DNA of 64,000 nucleotides from assembly GCF_024363565.1 (NCBI RefSeq), contig NZ_JAJEKE010000012.1, forward strand, positions 62,001 to 126,000. Direction: 5' to 3'. The translations under genes were made by a program, and so were the position numbers. This document shows positions 54,268 through 63,500 of the stretch, one piece after another. The notes below the pieces were generated by a model. The model was not told the DNA's origin, made no database searches, and saw only the letters and a list, made by a program, of their open reading frames with translations. Within the stretch, counting starts at the first letter, position 1. Every line of letters starts with the position of its first letter. This DNA comes from Lutispora saccharofermentans. Its GTDB lineage: Bacteria; Bacillota; Clostridia; Lutisporales; Lutisporaceae.

Positions 54268-54954
54268 ATGAACCAAGGTTTCAAAATCAACTTTCAGCCA
54301 CTTTATCGTGTTGCCCAGTTTTTGGCTTTAACAATGCTCATTCTTATTCCATTGCAAATAGTTATTTATGTGATTGCACCGCCACCGGATACTGTTAAAG
54401 GATTCTTTGAACTTTATCAGCAAAATCCGTTTTTAGGACTGCTGAGCTTGGATTTTCTTTACCTGTTTAACAATATGATTATTATAATAATCTATTTAGC
54501 CCTCTTTGTCCTCTTATACCGAGAAAAGCCCGTTACTGTACTCTTGGCATTAATACTTGGCTTAATTGGCATTGCATGTTATTATCCGTCCAATCCTGCA
54601 TTTGAAATGCTGACTTTAAGCAATCAGTATTTTCAGGCGCTGCCTGAACAGCAAACTATATATTTGGCAGCCGGCGAAGCCTTAATGGCTGGTTATACAG
54701 GCACCACCTTCGATGTCTACTATGTATTGAGTACAATATGCCTGCTGTTATTTGCCTATGCATTAATAAAAAGCCATAAGTTTAAGAAATCGGTTGGCTT
54801 GTGGGGGTTAGCTTCCGGATTCTTTATGATTGTACCCTCATCGGCAGGAGTATTGGGCATGATTTTTTCTTTACTGTCCCTCATTCCTTGGGTGGTATTC
54901 GTTGCGCTACTGGTGATAAATTTTAGAAAATTCGCCGCCGACACTTCAATTTAA
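54268..54954 (+). CDS. Hypothetical membrane protein (DUF4386-like)
   Basis: 228 residues with six to seven membrane helices and no large soluble part. AAGGAGG precedes ATG 54268, 14 bp after tetR. Resembles DUF4386 in size and helix layout only. May couple the FMN/flavodoxin electron carriers to the membrane. Confidence 0.65.
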   Translation: MNQGFKINFQPLYRVAQFLALTMLILIPLQIVIYVIAPPPDTVKGFFELYQQNPFLGLLSLDFLYLFNNMIIIIIYLALFVLLYREKPVTVLLALILGLIGIACYYPSNPAFEMLTLSNQYFQALPEQQTIYLAAGEALMAGYTGTTFDVYYVLSTICLLLFAYALIKSHKFKKSVGLWGLASGFFMIVPSSAGVLGMIFSLLSLIPWVVFVALLVINFRKFAADTSI

Positions 54955-55012
54955 CTGGGACGATAATCTGATACATTATCTGCAATGAGCGTTTATAACA
55001 AGGAGGGTAGTT

Positions 55013-55414
55013 ATGAAAAAACGATATATCGCGATAATCATTGTTCTGCTGGTATTGGCGCTTGGTTTTATCACTACGAAGATCTTGCTTACGAGGTTCG
55101 AAGGAAATCTGAAACAGTTAGCTCTTTCAGAGATATCCGATGTCGACCTCGCAGCAGCAGAGGATGGCATTTACATTGGCAGTTATTCGGCCTTTCCGGT
55201 ATCAGCTGAAGTCAGGGTAACTATAAAGAATCATTTTATAGTAGATATTGAACTGTTAAAGCACGATAACGGCCAAGGGCAAGGTGCTGAAATTATTCCC
55301 GAAAATGTTATAGAGGCGCAGTCCTTAAAAGCAGATAGTGTATCTGGTGCTACATACAGCAGCAAAGTTATTTTAAAAGCAATCCAGAATGCAATATTAA
55401 AAGCTGGTGGATAG
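55013..55414 (+). CDS. FMN-binding domain protein, membrane-anchored
   Basis: 133 residues: one N-terminal helix, then DGIYIGSYSAFPVSAEVRVT and the flavinylation motif DSVSGATYSSK. Counterpart of the protein at 20814-21272 but in a plus-strand module of different gene order. GGAGGG upstream. Confidence 0.85.
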   Translation: MKKRYIAIIIVLLVLALGFITTKILLTRFEGNLKQLALSEISDVDLAAAEDGIYIGSYSAFPVSAEVRVTIKNHFIVDIELLKHDNGQGQGAEIIPENVIEAQSLKADSVSGATYSSKVILKAIQNAILKAGG

Positions 55415-55453
55415 ATAACATGATTTATTTATAATCCAGAAAGGAAGATTACA

Positions 55454-55924
55454 ATGAAAATCGGAATTATTGTTCATTCTCAGACCGGGCATACGCTTTC
55501 CGTTGCACATAAGCTTCGTGAGCAATTTCTTAATGCAGGGCATACCGTTTCAATCGAAAGAGTCGCAGCATCAAACGATACAGAAACAAATGTGGATTCG
55601 ATAGCACTGACATGTGTGCCGAAGCTCGATGAATTTGATATGCTCGTTTTCGGGGCTCCGGTGCGTGGCTATCTGCTATCTCCTGTCATGCAGGCGTATC
55701 TCTGCCAACTCCAATCTCTCAAAGGTAAAGTTGTTCTGGGGTTCGTCACACAATTTTTCCCTAAACCGACGATGGGTGGCAATCAGGCCATCGAGCGTTT
55801 GTCTGCGCTCTGCCGTTCCAAAGGAGTAGAGGTAACAAAAACAGGAATCATTAATTGGCTCAATCCATTCAAACGAAAGAAATTAATCGTAGAAACCATT
55901 GATAAATTCCAAATACTAGTTTGA
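55454..55924 (+). CDS. Flavodoxin family protein
   Basis: 156 residues; IVHSQTGHTLSVAHKLREQF is the FMN phosphate loop and FDMLVFGAPVRGYLLSP the second loop. Partner of the FMN-binding protein encoded before it. AAAGGAAG precedes the start. Confidence 0.83.
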   Translation: MKIGIIVHSQTGHTLSVAHKLREQFLNAGHTVSIERVAASNDTETNVDSIALTCVPKLDEFDMLVFGAPVRGYLLSPVMQAYLCQLQSLKGKVVLGFVTQFFPKPTMGGNQAIERLSALCRSKGVEVTKTGIINWLNPFKRKKLIVETIDKFQILV

Positions 55925-56020
55925 GCGCTTCGGTCTCGACGAGTCTGTAAAATATTGCAAAAAAATAGCTTAATCGGGTATCATCTTCAAAAATACCGAA
56001 TGTCATCTATGAAACGCCCC

Positions 56021-56062
56021 AAAAAACAGGGCCAAAAAATGCAGTTTTTGACCCTGTTTTTT
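56021..56062. terminator. Bidirectional terminator
   Basis: AAAAAACAGGGCC pairs with GACCCTGTTTTTT (one mismatch) around AAAAATGCAG; T-runs on both strands. Ends the flavodoxin module and the AraC transcript. Confidence 0.8.
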
Positions 56063-56108
56063 GCTCATTTTTAGCTCCAGAACCACTACATATAGTGGGT
56101 GACTCGCC

Positions 56109-56260
56109 TTATTTGCCCTTATAACCACAATACGTCATCAATACCACGCACTCAACGTGGCTTGAGAGGACAGAATGAATGTCATTAGAGTATGTCCGTT
56201 TTCGGAAACATATCCACTGCATTTTCGGCACTATCGGTAGACGGAAACATATCCACCTTA
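56109..56260 (-). repeat. RlmD C-terminus-like scar 9, with doubled VDMFP motif
   Basis: Minus strand reads ...VDMFPSTDSAENAVDMFPKT, DIL stop; then in the next frame SSHVECVVLMTYCGYKGK and TAA. CGGAAACATATCCAC occurs twice, at 56203 and 56242. V-D-M-F-P-x-T followed by H-V-E-C-V-V-L-M is the RlmD/RumA ending almost unchanged. Confidence 0.75.
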
Positions 56261-56333
56261 GATACCATTACTTTTGCGAAAAGGGCATCCCAATTTGGAG
56301 TGCCCTCGCCCACAATCATTGATATACTTAATG

Positions 56334-57206
56334 TCATTTCTTTTTCACTGGAATCCAAATTTCACTTCTATATTTCGGGCTTCCAGTATCTGGACTCTCA
56401 TTCCACAAAATTTCAGGCCCTTCAACTGCCTCGTATCCTGAAGATGGAAACCACTCTGAGTATATCCTGCCCCACACATTTTGAAGTGTTTCTGGAAACG
56501 GTCCAATTGACTCAAATACTGCCCAGGTACTAGCATCAATTTCTAATACTTCAAATTCTGCAGTTTCATTACTTGATGTTGCTACCCCAATGTAATGATC
56601 TAGCTCACCCTTTTCTTGCATTCTTCCTTCCGAAAAATTAGTAGATGCACTAATAATACCTGTTGGTTCTACATTTGAAATTAATTTTAATTGTTTAATA
56701 ACCTCCGGTGTTAAGAGTTCGGTCATTTTTTCAATCTCTGGATTAACACCTTCAAAAATAACGGGAACTCTTTTCTTAAATCCTACTAACTTAAATAACT
56801 CTTTTTCAACAATACGATAGTTCATTTCGCATCCTCCTTTAATTGATAATTGAAAGGCCATTCGAGGATAAGCTTTTAATTGTGTATTCTCACTTCTTGC
56901 TTCAGAAGGGAGAATGCCATGCATAGAATGAAAAGCACGGGAAAATGAATCCGCTGAATTATAGCCATATTTGACAGCTACATCAATTATTCTCAAATCC
57001 CTATCCTTCAAATCAAGTGCAGCCAGAGTCAGTCTTCTTCTCCGAATATATTCTGATAAGCTTACACCTGATAAAAAAGAAAACATGCGCTTAAAATGAT
57101 ACTCTGAACAGTAGGCAATTTTAGCAATTTTACTATAGTCGATATCCTCAGTTAAGTGCTCTTCAATGTATGCCATTGCATTATTCATACTACTTAAAGA
57201 ATCCAT
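56334..57206 (-). CDS. AraC family regulator with GyrI-like domain
   Basis: 290 residues: two HTH helices of AraC ([20 protein letters not shown] and [20 protein letters not shown]), then an effector-binding domain ending [10 protein letters not shown]. Dr-sensing Rob/BmrR-like architecture. ATG 57206 has GGAGGTG upstream. Encoded next to the Vat-Arr gene and before scar 9; could adjust resistance genes in response to drugs. Confidence 0.88.
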   Translation of the reverse strand: MDSLSSMNNAMAYIEEHLTEDIDYSKIAKIAYCSEYHFKRMFSFLSGVSLSEYIRRRRLTLAALDLKDRDLRIIDVAVKYGYNSADSFSRAFHSMHGILPSEARSENTQLKAYPRMAFQLSIKGGCEMNYRIVEKELFKLVGFKKRVPVIFEGVNPEIEKMTELLTPEVIKQLKLISNVEPTGIISASTNFSEGRMQEKGELDHYIGVATSSNETAEFEVLEIDASTWAVFESIGPFPETLQNVWGRIYSEWFPSSGYEAVEGPEILWNESPDTGSPKYRSEIWIPVKKK

Positions 57207-57293
57207 CAAACACCTCCTTTCATCATCAATATTATCAAAGGATGCATTTAATCATCCGACAATCTGTGCACAATATAATCGACTATCATGTGA

Positions 57294-58328
57294 TCAGTCG
57301 TTAATTGCCTCGATACCCTGCCGCTTTAGCTTTTCAAGGTTATCTAACATGTTCTGGAGCACCTCTGGAGCATGCCCCTCCCAATCCAACACTTCGCCTA
57401 CTACCCGTAGCGGTGACTTGGTGCGGTAAGACCTTGTTGGATTCCCCGGGAATTTCTTATCAGTTAAATTAGGATCATTCTCAAAGGTACCGGTAGGCTC
57501 CACTTGATAGATCCGACCTGGCTGGTTACCAACCGCAAGCTCTGCTCCCCATATTGCTGCATCCATGGTCGCAGTAAAATAGATGAAGTTTGCCTTCTTT
57601 CGCTCACCATAATTAGAGCTAAAGCCAGGTTCCAGCAAATCCCCAACCTTCAAATCGGCTTTTGTCCCGTGGTAGAATGGTCCGGGGTCCAGAGATTTAT
57701 TCAATAATTGCTCTAATCCAGTTCCCGTTGTTAACATTTCAAGATTATTAAATATTTCCTCTTCGCTCCAGTTCCACCATTGAAGCTTTAGCAAGAATTC
57801 AACCTTTTCATCACTAAATCGATTTTTGATAAATTTAGCTGGATTCCCACCATATATTGTATATGGTTCAACACTTTTTACTACTGTTGAGTTAGCGGCA
57901 ATAATCGCACCATCCCCAATTTTAACACCTGGCATAATGGTTACATTTTGACCTATCCACACATCATTGCCAATCACTGTGTCACCCTTAAAAGGAAGTT
58001 GTTCTATTGCAGGAGTCACTTTTTCCCATCCACAGCCAAAGATATTAAAGGGATAGGTTGTAATTCCATCCATTCTATGATTTGCACCATTCATAATAAA
58101 CTTAACACCCTCTGCAATTGCACAGAACTTGCCTATTATCAGTTTATCCCCTAGAAATTCGTAATGATGCTCTATATTATCGTAAAATTTCTCTGGAGAC
58201 TTTTTATTATCGCTATAATAGGTATATTCACCAATCTCAACATTTGGTCTTTTAGGTAGATTACTTATAAAGCAAACCGTCTTTATATTTTCATTCGGAT
58301 AAAGGTTTTTCTTATCTGGCCCAGTCAT
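57294..58328 (-). CDS. vat-arr: Vat-Arr fusion: streptogramin A acetyltransferase + rifamycin ADP-ribosyltransferase
   Basis: One unbroken 344-residue frame. Residues 1-211 are a complete Vat (hexapeptide-repeat xenobiotic acetyltransferase): NGANHRMDG with catalytic His84, GNDVWIGQNVTIMPGVKIGDG, and the helical tail QWWNWSEEEIF. Residues 214-344 are a complete Arr: PGPFYHGTK with His220, FIYFTATMDAAIWGAELA with Tyr250, FENDPNLTDKKFPGNPT with Asp285, and DWEGH. Arr proteins are about 140 residues and Vat about 210, so both are full length. It starts by ATGA overlap with the nucleotidyltransferase gene; AAAGGAG upstream. Confidence 0.93.
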   Translation of the reverse strand: MTGPDKKNLYPNENIKTVCFISNLPKRPNVEIGEYTYYSDNKKSPEKFYDNIEHHYEFLGDKLIIGKFCAIAEGVKFIMNGANHRMDGITTYPFNIFGCGWEKVTPAIEQLPFKGDTVIGNDVWIGQNVTIMPGVKIGDGAIIAANSTVVKSVEPYTIYGGNPAKFIKNRFSDEKVEFLLKLQWWNWSEEEIFNNLEMLTTGTGLEQLLNKSLDPGPFYHGTKADLKVGDLLEPGFSSNYGERKKANFIYFTATMDAAIWGAELAVGNQPGRIYQVEPTGTFENDPNLTDKKFPGNPTRSYRTKSPLRVVGEVLDWEGHAPEVLQNMLDNLEKLKRQGIEAIND

Positions 58329-59164
58329 TGAATATGGGCTCCTTTCAGGTATTCAACCTCATTTACTAGTCTTTGAAGAATCTCTATTCCTTTTCTTGTA
58401 CAATCTACATCAGTTGATATTAAGGAAATAACCTTATCGACCCTTTCCTTGTAATCGCTTGGCTTGATCTTAAAATCTTCGATCATCTTAACAGCCTTTT
58501 TTTCATTTATACAGTATTCTTTATTTATTGCAAACAAGACTTGATTAAGGGAAGATATGCTTCGAAAGCAATGTCCGCAAACATAGGATACATCGTCTTT
58601 ATCTATATTGTTCTCAGCAAACATTAAAGAGAAACCTGCCTCAAACATAAAAAATTCAGTTAATCCCTTCTGCAAAGCGGTTGGATAACGTTCTGCTTGC
58701 TTTTTAAACTCATAAAAGTTTTCATCATTAGCATATTGTATCTTGCTGATTGCCAATTCTCCACGATACATAGCACTTATATAACCATGAGGATGCCCGG
58801 TCTGATAATTGGCAGTAACAATTCCTTGCTCCGTATCTTTGATTATTTGTTCCACCCGTTTTATATCACGTAAAATCAAGTCAACATGATACCCATTTAT
58901 AACTAACCATCCGCCGCCATTAATCCAATCACCCCACGCTCCGGGAGGTACAACAAGGTTATTTCTATTCTCATCATCCAACTCTGTAGCAATTTGATTA
59001 ATCGCTGTAATGTCAAATGATTCTGATTTGTAATAGATTCCGATATCTATATCAGAATCCTCTGTATGGGTACCTCTTGCACGGGAACCCCCTAATACGA
59101 TGCCTTCTATATAAGGCAAAGAGGATAATTTCTCTGTCACTGATTGAATAATATTATCTATCAT
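58325..59164 (-). CDS. Nucleotidyltransferase domain protein
   Basis: 279 residues from ATG 59164 (AAGGAGTG upstream). Motif GIVLGGSRARGTHTEDSDID gives the G-S-x(n)-D-x-D nucleotidyl site; downstream YHVDLILRD supplies the third Asp. C-terminal half is helical. Family includes aminoglycoside and lincosamide enzymes, but sequence does not place it with Lnu or ANT. Between mef and vat-arr in one operon; a 21-codon stub of the same gene follows the other mef copy. Confidence 0.85.
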   Translation of the reverse strand: MIDNIIQSVTEKLSSLPYIEGIVLGGSRARGTHTEDSDIDIGIYYKSESFDITAINQIATELDDENRNNLVVPPGAWGDWINGGGWLVINGYHVDLILRDIKRVEQIIKDTEQGIVTANYQTGHPHGYISAMYRGELAISKIQYANDENFYEFKKQAERYPTALQKGLTEFFMFEAGFSLMFAENNIDKDDVSYVCGHCFRSISSLNQVLFAINKEYCINEKKAVKMIEDFKIKPSDYKERVDKVISLISTDVDCTRKGIEILQRLVNEVEYLKGAHIQ

Positions 59165-59183
59165 ACGAACACACTCCTTTATT

Positions 59184-60401
59184 TTATTTTGCATCTAATT
59201 TTCTAATCTCAGTTATCATTGGGCAAACTATTGCAATGCAAATAATTAAAATACCTGATAGTAAAAACCAATGATTTACACCGATTCTATCAGCAAAGAA
59301 TCCAGAAAGAATTAACCCAATTGGCATAGCAAGAGACATGATACTTCCAGTTAAAGAAAATACACGTCCTAAATATTCAGGCTTAATTTTCTCCTGAAAA
59401 AGAGCTGTTTGCACACCGCTGTAAAACGGAACCGAAAGCCCCATTATTGCACAGCAGACTACAAATATGAAAAATCCACTTTGAGGAAGTAATCCTGAAA
59501 TGGTTAAGCTTATCCCCATCATAAAAATTGATGCCGTTATTAATAAGATTCGCTTTTGGTAATTCCCAAATAACCCTAATAATAGACCCCCTATCAACAT
59601 ACCAGAGGCATAAGCAATCTCCGTAATAGAAATATGCATCGGTGTACCATTAAAATATTCCATAGTGATTAAAGGATATAATGCATTTATGGGCATATAA
59701 ACAAACATATATAATGTTCCAACGAGTAATAAAGCAAATAATCCTTTATTTTGCCGTAGTACAGCCATACCTTCTTTCATTTCTCTTATGAAATTTGGTT
59801 TCAAACTTTGCACTTGATCACCCAGCTTAGGAATACGTACAATTGCTACCGTAATAGATGCAATCACAGCACCCAATACATCGATGGCAATAATAGCATT
59901 TAGTTCCCAAACGGAGTATAAGAGTGCTGCAACCGCCGGACTAACAATATAGCTTATAGACTGCAAAGACTGACTATAGCCTGCACATTTCGTAAGCTGT
60001 TCTTCTGGTACTAAAAGTGGCGTAACCGCATTGAGAGCCGGGGTATGAAAAGCTGTTCCAATGCTACGGATAAACAATACTACCATAACCATCCAGATAG
60101 GTAACTCCATATACAATGCAACAATAGCTAGCACGGCCCCAGCTGCTGCTATAATTAAATCAGCACCAATCATTATCTTCTTCCTATCATGACGATCCAC
60201 TAATACACCAATGGCTGGTCCAAAGACCGCATAGGGTAAAAAACCTACTAGTGAAGCCATAGACAAGACCATCGCAGATCCTGTTTTCTCTGTAAGGTAA
60301 AAAATGATCGCCATTTGCAGGATGGCACTAGTGATTAATGATACTGCCTGCCCTGCCCATATTGTATAAAACTTAAGTTTCCAATTGTTGTATTTTTCCA
60401 T
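59184..60401 (-). CDS. mef(A): Mef(A)/Mef(E)-type macrolide efflux MFS transporter, copy 2
   Basis: 405 residues. Begins MEKYNNWKLKFYTIWAGQAV and agrees almost throughout with the streptococcal Mef(A)/(E) protein; 12 helices. Exports 14- and 15-membered macrolides. AGGAG precedes ATG 60401. The usual partner msr(D)/mel is absent; a nucleotidyltransferase and vat-arr follow instead. Upstream leader peptide and terminators give drug-dependent expression. Confidence 0.95.
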   Translation of the reverse strand: MEKYNNWKLKFYTIWAGQAVSLITSAILQMAIIFYLTEKTGSAMVLSMASLVGFLPYAVFGPAIGVLVDRHDRKKIMIGADLIIAAAGAVLAIVALYMELPIWMVMVVLFIRSIGTAFHTPALNAVTPLLVPEEQLTKCAGYSQSLQSISYIVSPAVAALLYSVWELNAIIAIDVLGAVIASITVAIVRIPKLGDQVQSLKPNFIREMKEGMAVLRQNKGLFALLLVGTLYMFVYMPINALYPLITMEYFNGTPMHISITEIAYASGMLIGGLLLGLFGNYQKRILLITASIFMMGISLTISGLLPQSGFFIFVVCCAIMGLSVPFYSGVQTALFQEKIKPEYLGRVFSLTGSIMSLAMPIGLILSGFFADRIGVNHWFLLSGILIICIAIVCPMITEIRKLDAK

Positions 60402-60457
60402 TTATATTATCTCCTGCATATTATTTTGCTTGAATTTCTATTTTGAATAGCATTCTA

Positions 60458-60665
60458 GGCAATAAAAAATGCAGGCCTAAATCCACAATGTGGCTTTTGG
60501 TCTGCATACATACAATTTGGAAACATTCATATTTAAGACATAGTTAAATAAAGTTATAGTTAAATAACTTATATCTCACCGTAACTAATGAATGCTCAAT
60601 ATCGTATAAATAAGCACAACAAAAAAGCCTATCATCGGGGATAGATTCTGCTTTTTTTTATTGCC
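60458..60665 (-). promoter_or_regulatory. Transcription attenuator of the mef operon
   Basis: Terminator 1 at 60621-60659 and terminator 2 at 60464-60507 (ATGCAGACC.../GGCCTGCATTTTTT). GGCAATAAAAAA after the leader peptide (60665-60654) is complementary to TTTTTTATTGCC in terminator 2 (60469-60458). Ribosome stalling on the leader would change which stem forms. Confidence 0.8.
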
Positions 60666-60668
60666 AGC

Positions 60669-60695
60669 TTATCTTAAACGCATTGAGGCTGTCAT
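60669..60695 (-). CDS. mef leader peptide MTASMRLR
   Basis: ATG 60695, AGGAGG 11 bp upstream, eight codons ending R-L-R. It is the stalling peptide type of mef(E) and erm(D) leaders. Start of the macrolide-inducible mef-NTase-vat-arr operon. Confidence 0.88.
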   Translation of the reverse strand: MTASMRLR

Positions 60696-60836
60696 AAGTT
60701 TCGGTTCCTCCTAAACTCTTATTTGTATCAGCATATATTTTAACACAATAAGTTGTTTTAAACAACGTTTAAAATTGAAAAAAGCCACGGACAGTACAAC
60801 AAACATATACATCCCAGGAAGATAATATTGATTTAA

Positions 60837-61427
60837 TTATAGATTACCTGAATATACCGATAAGCCATGCTTAATACAATAAACAAATAGTTTGCCACCG
60901 GTAGTTATAGGAAACCTACAAGTTGGACTTTGTTCTGGGTACAAGCGATTTAGAAATACTCTGTCACTTTTAACATAGGCCGCAAAAGAAAGATAATGAT
61001 CTTTGGTCATTGGATGGTCAAAAGTGACAAAGTAATCAGTATCTATTTCCTCTACCGTGATTTTTGGTGCAATAGTTGCAACAGTAGGCAAGACACGTTC
61101 TAATTTTCTTCCGCAGCAGAAGATAGAGGCACTTCCTGTGCTCACCAAAATATTTCCACAGGAAGGACAGACGTAAAAACGTACTTTATCAATATTGCCG
61201 CTATCCGGCTTATTTGATGTGATTTCACCCTCCATCATCTGTTTCATATCAACACCCAAAATAGTAGATAGTTCTGGCCACAGCGATATGTCAGGACATC
61301 CTAAACCACATTCCCATTTTGAAACAGTTTTATTTTGAATACCCAGTGCATCTGCAATATTTCTCTGGGTAAGGTTTTTTTCCTTTCGCAGCTTGGCAAT
61401 TAATTTTCCTATTTTCACACAATCCAT
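60837..61427 (-). CDS. XRE-family regulator with zinc-ribbon domain
   Basis: 196 residues: N-terminal HTH (NLTQRNIADALGIQNKTVSKWECG), linker, four-cysteine ribbon VCPSCGN...IFCCGRKL, then a desulfoferrodoxin-like beta domain. Could sense metal or redox state. It lies just upstream of the mef leader, on the same strand, with no terminator seen between. Confidence 0.8.
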   Translation of the reverse strand: MDCVKIGKLIAKLRKEKNLTQRNIADALGIQNKTVSKWECGLGCPDISLWPELSTILGVDMKQMMEGEITSNKPDSGNIDKVRFYVCPSCGNILVSTGSASIFCCGRKLERVLPTVATIAPKITVEEIDTDYFVTFDHPMTKDHYLSFAAYVKSDRVFLNRLYPEQSPTCRFPITTGGKLFVYCIKHGLSVYSGNL

Positions 61428-61460
61428 GCCACCACCTCCATTTCTGCTTAATATATCATA

Positions 61461-62312
61461 CTACATGAACCTTGCGATTACTTGTACCAATCTTGCTGGA
61501 AGCTGCTTCAAATCGGTTATATCCAGTGTATTTTCAGCACCGTAAAGTTCTCGGATAGCCTCCTTATCCTGTCCAATAGCTGCAGCTAGGAACTGGATGC
61601 CTTTTCGCCTAAATTCCTGCAAAGTATCTTTCATATCATACGCTGCCTTTTCACCTGAATAATCAGGCATAGCCTTAGGCTGCCCGTCACTGATGCTGAT
61701 TATTAATTTGGATTTTTGGGGCGCATTAAGCAATCTTTCGGAAATAATGCGCAATGCCATACCATCCCGATTGTTGCTGCGAGCCTGAATGTTCATAAGA
61801 GCATATTTTTCATTTGCATCTTTGCTTTCAAAGTCTACATAGGAATAGACAGACATTTGCTCCAGCTTGGAGCGGTCTGCTGTATCCCCGTAAACCATTA
61901 TCGGAATGCCACACCCTTTGCAGAATTCGTATAAGGCGACAGCTGCCTGTTTTGCTGCATCCAAACGACCAAAGGCTGACATTGACGCTGATTCATCAAT
62001 CCTGAGAGCAACCGCAATAGAGGGTTCTTCCTCAGGCGGACGCTTGCGGGCAAATGTGCGAAAATCCATAGTGGCAACCTGATCCGCGCAAAATTTTGTG
62101 CCATACAACCTCGATTTCGCGAATTCAGCAGATAATTCATGCTCCAACAGCGGATTTGTTTTTCTGATTAATTCCCGAATAACTGGCATCAAAGTTGTCA
62201 TCATACGGTTATACTCTTCCCTGTTCTGGTAGGTAACTTCCGGACGATGGACAATCAGCTTAATATCTTCATGGACACTTCCTTGAACACTTTGCCGTGC
62301 TTCCCTGTTCAA
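61461..62312 (-). CDS. VWA-domain protein (CobT/MoxR-partner type)
   Basis: 283 residues. MIDAS motif DESASM (D-x-S-x-S) at about 126-131, T/D positions in SISDGQPKAMPDYSG. C-terminal VWA domain follows a 110-residue helical N-terminus. It overlaps the ATPase by ATGA. MoxR-VWA pairs act as chaperones inserting metals or remodelling proteins. Confidence 0.85.
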   Translation of the reverse strand: MNREARQSVQGSVHEDIKLIVHRPEVTYQNREEYNRMMTTLMPVIRELIRKTNPLLEHELSAEFAKSRLYGTKFCADQVATMDFRTFARKRPPEEEPSIAVALRIDESASMSAFGRLDAAKQAAVALYEFCKGCGIPIMVYGDTADRSKLEQMSVYSYVDFESKDANEKYALMNIQARSNNRDGMALRIISERLLNAPQKSKLIISISDGQPKAMPDYSGEKAAYDMKDTLQEFRRKGIQFLAAAIGQDKEAIRELYGAENTLDITDLKQLPARLVQVIARFM

Positions 62313-63499
62313 CTGTTTACGAAATTCTTTTTTTGTAATTCGGTTGTATCTGATTTATCGAGCTCATGATAGAATGGAGTGCCATTTTCCCCATTATCAT
62401 TGCTTGAAATATCAGTATTTTCATCACTGCTCGTATCAGAATGCCCCTCACTGTCTTCTGATTTTCTCAGACGCACTGCATTTTTATCAGCTTGATCTGT
62501 CTTGGCAGAGAATTCTCCGTTTTCGGAAATATTAAGTTCCATTACTTCAGGATTTTCTCCGTCTTTTTGCGATTGACATATGTGATCCATTTCCTCAAGC
62601 TTTTCTGTCAAGCCATGACTAGCCAGTGCCTGCTCTAAAATAACAAGCTCCTGCGGATCGGTCGTGATTTTGTATAACACCTTATAATATAAACTTTTTT
62701 GGATTGAGGCACCACTTTGAACGGCATCCACCCAAAAGATATAGGAACGCATACCGGCCACACCTTTAATGGCATTGGCGCGGGCTGTCTCATCCAGCAC
62801 CATAATCGTTTCAGCTAAAAGAGATAGTACAGGTTCAGATTCATAACCGGTCTTAGCTTTAACCCGCTCCATCATCACTGCTTTAGGCGGTAAATCTAGT
62901 TTTTCTGCATGCTGCACTCGATCTCGCAAAGCTTCATTTAAGGGCCGGAAGCCATTGTAACCGCGGTTTGTTGTGATAACCGCAATAAAATCAGGGTGAC
63001 GATGTGCGATACGAGTTGGCAAGTTTAGACTGCCATCTGGTTCTAATGCGGAATTTAGCGCCATTAAAACAGCAGCATCCCGAATCACTGTCGGTTCCTG
63101 AATCTCCAAGAGCCATCCATTTTCATACGCACGAACAATTTCTGACGGATAATAGCGATATTCAACCTTATCAGAATGACCATCTTCTTCTGACAGCACC
63201 GGAAGAATCGAACCCAGGACATCGGATTTATCCATATCTGCAAAACAGGTTACTTTCGTATAAGGCAGGTTAAAATCAGCAGATAAAGCTTTGGCAATCT
63301 GGGTTTTTCCCGAACCAGCATCCCCCTCCAGCAAAATGGTGCTAATTTTCATTTCACCGCGATTCCAATTTCTTACTACTTCTTGATATATACGTTTTTC
63401 TGCTTCACTCTCAATATGTGAAGGTGGTTTTTGCCAGACATGGGACTTCTCCTCTTCTGATAGCTGTCTGGTAGGTGATAAAATACTGGTTTGTTTCAT
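62309..63499 (-). CDS. MoxR-type AAA+ ATPase
   Basis: 396 residues: Walker A GDAGSGKTQIAKAL, Walker B-like WLLEIQEPTVI, sensor 1 AVITTNRGYNGF, arginine finger NEALRDRVQ. An acidic, Ser/Asp-rich tail (about 330-380) is unusual and resembles the linker of CobT proteins, which suggests that the CobT N-terminus has moved to the ATPase. Substrate unknown. Confidence 0.87.
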   Translation of the reverse strand: MKQTSILSPTRQLSEEEKSHVWQKPPSHIESEAEKRIYQEVVRNWNRGEMKISTILLEGDAGSGKTQIAKALSADFNLPYTKVTCFADMDKSDVLGSILPVLSEEDGHSDKVEYRYYPSEIVRAYENGWLLEIQEPTVIRDAAVLMALNSALEPDGSLNLPTRIAHRHPDFIAVITTNRGYNGFRPLNEALRDRVQHAEKLDLPPKAVMMERVKAKTGYESEPVLSLLAETIMVLDETARANAIKGVAGMRSYIFWVDAVQSGASIQKSLYYKVLYKITTDPQELVILEQALASHGLTEKLEEMDHICQSQKDGENPEVMELNISENGEFSAKTDQADKNAVRLRKSEDSEGHSDTSSDENTDISSNDNGENGTPFYHELDKSDTTELQKKNFVNS

Positions 63500-63500
63500 A

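Noticed and set aside
25451..56260. Class 1 type integron with attC sites
   Set aside because: No IntI gene, and the scars are coding-derived sequences without attC R and L boxes.
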